Part shown: positions 59,841 to 64,000 of the stretch, in pieces
Numbering within the stretch: the stretch's first letter is position 1
Layout: every line of letters begins with the position of its first letter
Assembly (NCBI RefSeq): GCF_905147365.1
Contig: NC_056418.1
Coordinates: 216,001-280,000, forward strand
Origin: Aricia agestis
Lineage: Eukaryota; Arthropoda; Insecta; Lepidoptera; Lycaenidae
Reading direction: 5' to 3'
Length of the DNA: 64,000 bases
Notes under the pieces: model-generated
What the model saw: only the letters and a program-made list of their open reading frames with translations
Database searches by the model: none
What the model was told of the DNA's origin: nothing
Program-made: the position numbers and the translations under genes

Positions 59841-59895
59841 AAAGGCCCATTAACGGCAGGACAGCACGGCAGTTCTGCAGTGAATGGGCCCTTTT
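59841..59895. mobile_element. Short hairpin MITE-like sequence
   Basis: AAAGGCCCATT at the left and AATGGGCCCTTT at the right enclose a GC-rich loop. TTA lies at the left edge and TAC at the right. It resembles the other GGGCC-ended hairpins but is small, so chance is possible. Confidence 0.45.
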
Positions 59896-60212
59896 ACGCT
59901 GATTGCTATTTGCCTCATTGCTTATTTTTTAATCGATAATTTACGATTGGTAGCTTGACGTGTAAAATGCATAAAGGAGGCTGTAAAAATAATTTTATTG
60001 GTTAAATTGTAAAACGTCAGATTTTTCTATTTTCGGATTGGTGGAGGAAGGAAAAAAGTCTCGCGGATAAAGATGGCTGTTATTGTCAGTTAACTTCATG
60101 CTTTTGTAGTGTGGTATGATTTTTAGAATTCGTAAATTAATGTAAATCGTTTTAAAATTGTCTTTATTTTTATTTTAAAGCGTAGTTTTATACACGAGCT
60201 TAATTCGCTAAG

Positions 60213-62522
60213 ATGTCAGAGAGCACTAGCCCTAGTGTTATAAGTTACCTGAGGCAGTATAGGTTTCAAAAGAAAGCTACAGCTGGCTCCTCCGTTCCCG
60301 TTACGGTAACCTCGGCTCCTTCGAGTTCTCGTAAGTAAAAACCGATAATTTCACTCATTAACTTGGGTCGGACAGTTTAGCAGTACTTACCGTACATATT
60401 CATATAACATTTGCTAACAGATTTTTGTCACTTTAATTCATGGTTACATATTATCTGACCGCGACCTTCATACACATGTTTTTAAAACTTTATTCATTAA
60501 ATTTCACCGCATACTAGTAGCATGTAACAGTTATGTTCTTATACTTACTATTCAGTTGCATCATGCTTTTCACCTATCCTAGAAAAAGTATCATTTTTTT
60601 GTCAAGTATCATTATTTATTGTGCTACTTCCATGCTTTAACATCCAAACAAAAATTGTATGTGTAAAACAATGCAAAGAAAGCCTTTTGTTAAATAATTA
60701 TGTAATAAACCCTACCTTGGTCATGAATCATGATCAAAAATGTCTGTTGATATAAGGCTGATGCTCATGATGATCTAAACAATCATCATCATCATCATCA
60801 TCACCCATACCCAAATTCCAAAACAGTTGTTTATTGCAGCTAGTTTTTTACTCTTTACAAATGCTTTACTTAGCTTAGTATAACTCAAGTACGGTAAAAT
60901 ATATTTTCATGTTTATGAAAGTTATTAAGTTCACATTAATCGAAAAGAAAAGCAATGATATTGACAATTTCTATTGGTTTTGGAAGTAGATAAATATATC
61001 AAATACAGTGTAAACTCTACGTAACATGTAACTCCATTTAGCGACATACTCTCTAAAGTTTCGAAATCATTTGACTTTTGGTTAGTTTCGCTTGTCTACC
61101 ATACAATGATATACACTCTGTATAGCATCACTCCCACTCTTAATAACGACAAAATCACAACGATTGAGTAAAAAAAGTATCTTTTAAGTTACTGATATTT
61201 TTAAAAAACTGTGCAGCTGTGTATGTTTCTTTTTGTCGCTTTACTATCCTAGCCCGCAATGAACTTAACTTTTGGCATCACACATACCGAAATTTCTAAG
61301 AAATTCGTTCTTTTGTTTGAGATTGAGATTGCTTGCACGTGTAGACTGTTTTTGAACATAAAAGCATCTGAACATTATCATATTCTCAGTTGCTCATAAA
61401 CTTCCAAATAGTAAATACGATTACGAAAAAAAATCACTGTATATTGACGGAAATTCTTTGATTTTACTTATCTCCATTTAACGACAACTCCCTATAACGT
61501 CAGAAAATGCACGGTCCCTTCAGTGATGTTATATAGAGTTTACACTGTACATCATACAGGAGGACATAGGCAATTAATTATAGCAAATATAGCTTCTTTT
61601 GTTTTGTGTGTATAAAGTTATGGGCAACATTTAGCATGTATAATAAATGCATATAAACAAGTTGGAATTGGACACTCTTGATAATATCATGTTGCATTCC
61701 CACAGCTTTGACTTACTCACATAGTCAGTGTAAGAAAATACTTTCTTGTACGATCAGAGAAATTTTTTATCTCTCTTTTTATTTGTATTCATTAAAGAAA
61801 AGGAATGTCATTTTAAGATTTAGCAAGTAACAGAGTGATTTAAAAAATAATTTCAGAATCAATGATAAGGTTGCCTACGCCTGTAGCCTTCAACAAACAT
61901 GTGCCAGTGGTGTATAAGAGAATCAGAATACAGGATTCAGACTCTGACGATGGACCATCACCGGCTAAGAAGCCTGTTATCGTGACCTCCGCTATACCCG
62001 ACCGTCCAGCCTTGCCTAATCCCACTGTGGAACTTACACAAGCTGTCAAAGAAAGAAGATTCCGGAACATGGTGCAGATGTTTCCTGAAGTTGCTCCTCT
62101 GGTAAGTTTGGTTCAGTACTGTGAGTAGAGTATTATTCTTTTGATTACACTTAGATTTAATGCAATGTGAACAAAGTGTGAAAACTAATATTTCTATTAA
62201 AATATGATGTTAACGTTGACTGATTTTAGCTCGTAAAAACCACCTTATCCAAGCATGGTTGGAACGAAGAGAGATGTAGAGATGAGCTCCTCAAGTATGA
62301 CCCCGAGAGTGATGTCCGACCCTCGGGCAGTTACCACCGTCCGAGCAACTCAGGACAAACATCACAGTCGAATGGAGCTAACATAATGCGGGTGACAAGC
62401 GGAAGCACCACAATACCTAGACCCCTGGCATCTAAAGGCGGCAGGGCAAGACGAGGTAGCAGCGGCAGTGAGGATGATGATTACGGGGTTAGGAAAGGAA
62501 AGGATGACCTAGTTTATGACAG
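60213..62522 (+). CDS. Etl1: N-terminus of a CUE-domain protein, probably SMARCAD1/Etl1 (3' partial)
   Basis: Three exons join in frame: 60213-60330, 61857-62101, 62230-62522, giving 218 complete residues before a GT donor at 62523; the rest lies beyond the window. SMARCAD1/Etl1 is a nuclear SNF2-family chromatin remodeller with N-terminal CUE domains. Seen: the LRQYRFQKK start (vertebrate SMARCAD1 begins with a similar RFRFEKR), IRIQDSDSDD, and RRFRNMVQMFPEVAPLLVKT with GWNEERCRDELLKY, fitting a CUE domain (about residues 103-141). A Ser/Arg/Gly linker with acidic SGSEDDDYG follows. The ATPase domain is not in the window, so the assignment rests on these N-terminal features. The upstream 60050-60212 is repeat-free and may be the promoter. 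Confidence 0.6.
60331..61856 (+). other. First intron of the Etl1-like gene
   Basis: AT-rich, with a CAT trinucleotide run (60783-60802). No element boundaries or additional exon were recognised. Confidence 0.5.
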
Positions 62523-62776
62523 GTAGACACATTTTATTACTTAAATCAAACACTTAATGTGAAGAGCTTTTTTTTTAATTTGCAATAGATCTATTTGGCA
62601 GTATTTTTAAGTATATCAGCTAAAGCTTACTTAAACGTAACTACGTAAAATACAACTTGAGGTGGCTTTCCAATCCAATAATCATCTGAATATCATATTG
62701 TTGTCAAATAGGGAATATGCAAATATAATTTATGAAAATTTTGCTATTAAAATGTTAAAAAAATATAAAAGGATAA

Positions 62777-63156
62777 TCTATATACATATAATACATATAA
62801 AAATGAATCCATATTCGCGTGGTCGCGACTCACGACGTCACGCGTAAACGGCTGGACCGATTTTGCTGAAATTTGACATCTCTTACTTTGAGTCCCGAAG
62901 ACGAGCATAGGATACATTTTGTCCCGGAAAAATGTACGGCTACTGCACAATATATTTTTATGATTTGCGCGTAAACTAATCAATCGATTTTGATAAATTT
63001 TGGTATGGAGATACTTTGAGTCTCGGGAAAGGACAAGGGATACTTTTTGTCCCAGAAAATGTACGGTTCCCGCACAATAAACTTTTATGGTTTTCGCCTA
63101 AACAATTCAATCTATTTTGATGTTTGGTATGGGGATACGTCTGTCGGGTCAGCTAG
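62777..63156 (+). mobile_element. Helitron-like element, complete
   Basis: It starts TC after A ('TCtatatacatataatacat') and ends 'gtcgggtcag' CTAG (63153-63156) before T. The interior has two to three diverged repeats ('ggtatggagatactttgagt', 'aatgtacggttcccgcacaa') shared with 11401-11912. It lies in an intron of the Etl1-like gene. Confidence 0.75.
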
Positions 63157-63228
63157 TATTTTTTTTAATCTAGACAAGAAAGGGCATTTATCGTAGAATG
63201 ATAATGACAGCTAATATTTTATAAAATA

Positions 63229-64000
63229 CTAGCTGTTGCCTGCGACTTCGTCCGCGTGGACTTCAGTTTATAGCGCGCGGTGTCAACAAAATTGGTGTCA
63301 AAAGCTTTTTAAGGCGTGGATTAATCTCAATCCAAAACTATAACTTTGCACACTATCAAAGACCAAGCGTATACGCATCGCAATAAGATTGATTTTAGCT
63401 TAGCATGAAATTGAAGTCACTCAAACGGATTTTCTCTATTTTTCATGTTTTTTTTAAATATCTCTGGAAATAAACATTAAGAAACAAAATTGTTCGGTTA
63501 AAGAATTTTTAATATAGATTTACTAACAATTTATTCAAATAACATGTACAATTATCCTAGTTAATACTTATATTTCGATGAAACAGATTTTTATCGGAGG
63601 TGAGTTTGTAAATTAATTACAGCCAAAGTATAAAGTTTTATTAAAATGTTTATGTTTTAAGGTATTTTAAATATTGTGCTTTATACCTCATATTTTTTAA
63701 AACTTCGTTATTATATTGGAACTAGGTAAACCGGAAGTCGCGGAATACCAATTTGAGGTTTATCCTCGCCTTAAAACCCTACCCAAAACAGCCGTGTAGT
63801 GCGCACATAATATATTTTTTTTATTAAACTTTTTTGTACCAAATTTTAAAGCTTATTTATCTATACACAACTGCAGCTAGCATTACACAACATTAGCTTT
63901 ACTCATAAACTATTTAGTATTAATTATTGGTATTGCTGTTGTTTCTGATATCTATGTTGGTAAGTGAGTTATTTGATAACGTGTAGGTATAACAATCGAA
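63229..64000 (-). mobile_element. Helitron-like element, minus strand, runs off the window
   Basis: The 3' end is CTAG (63229-63232) with 'ctgttgcctgcgacttcgtc'. It matches 14396-15366 in reverse up to the window edge ('gataacgtgtaggtataaca'). It is interrupted by the TTAA-flanked MITE at 63313-63770. Confidence 0.8.
63313..63770. mobile_element. TTAA-flanked MITE nested in a Helitron
   Basis: The ends GGCGTGGATTAATCTCAA and (complement) GGCGAGGATAAACCTCAA agree at 15 of 18. TTAA lies on both sides (63309-63312, 63771-63774), suggesting piggyBac-type mobilisation. The sister Helitron shows the empty site with one TTAA (near 15282-15285). There is no transposase. Confidence 0.88.

Overview
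This 64 kb window is AT-rich, intron-rich insect nuclear DNA, almost certainly lepidopteran. The genes are conserved insect genes with short exons and GT/AG introns. The space between exons is crowded with Lepidoptera-type repeats: Helitron-like elements ending CTAG|T, tRNA-related SINEs, CR1-like LINE tails, hAT/Tc1 elements and many hairpin MITEs. There are no bacterial operons, CRISPR arrays, viral genes or rRNA genes, and no convincing stand-alone tRNA gene.

Layout. (1) 1-7481 (+): the C-terminal half of a type-B carboxylesterase in six exons, ending in RDEL, with repeats and an antisense LINE fragment in its introns. (2) 9752-10420 (-): an uninterrupted BAP31 ORF (ER membrane protein with a KKXX tail). 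(3) 10.6-20 kb: a repeat-only zone with a ~1.74 kb palindrome built of two Helitron-like 5' ends, a SINE-carrying Helitron, and several MITEs. (4) 20214-25208 (+): complete dynactin subunit 2 (dynamitin) in nine exons; intron 2 holds a hAT-like element with a perfect 8-bp target duplication and a captured RNase H fragment. (5) 27495-28894 (-): ribosomal protein L27. (6) 29541-31071 (+): a decayed Tc1-like transposon just upstream of RpL27. (7) 35303-51930 (-): complete DHHC palmitoyltransferase of the ZDHHC5/8 type in nine exons spread over ~17 kb, ending in a PDZ-ligand-like C-terminus. (8) 52-59.7 kb: repeat zone with a truncated protein-coding Helitron 5' end. (9) 60213-62522 (+): the first three coding exons of a gene with a probable CUE domain, most likely SMARCAD1/Etl1, running out of the window.

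The host genes are housekeeping and membrane-trafficking genes with no sign of forming a pathway or cluster. The unusual content is in the mobile DNA. Several insertions can be dated or delimited inside the window because an uninterrupted copy of the host repeat is also present (GTAC-flanked MITE; TTAA-flanked MITE inside a Helitron). Some repeat structures look worth comparative study: the head-to-head Helitron palindrome, the RNase H-carrying hAT, the SINE with a LINE tail, and the inverted pair of SINE-bearing Helitrons 44 kb apart. I did not find evidence of a wholly new gene system. All identities come from reading motifs and exon phases by eye; no database search was possible.
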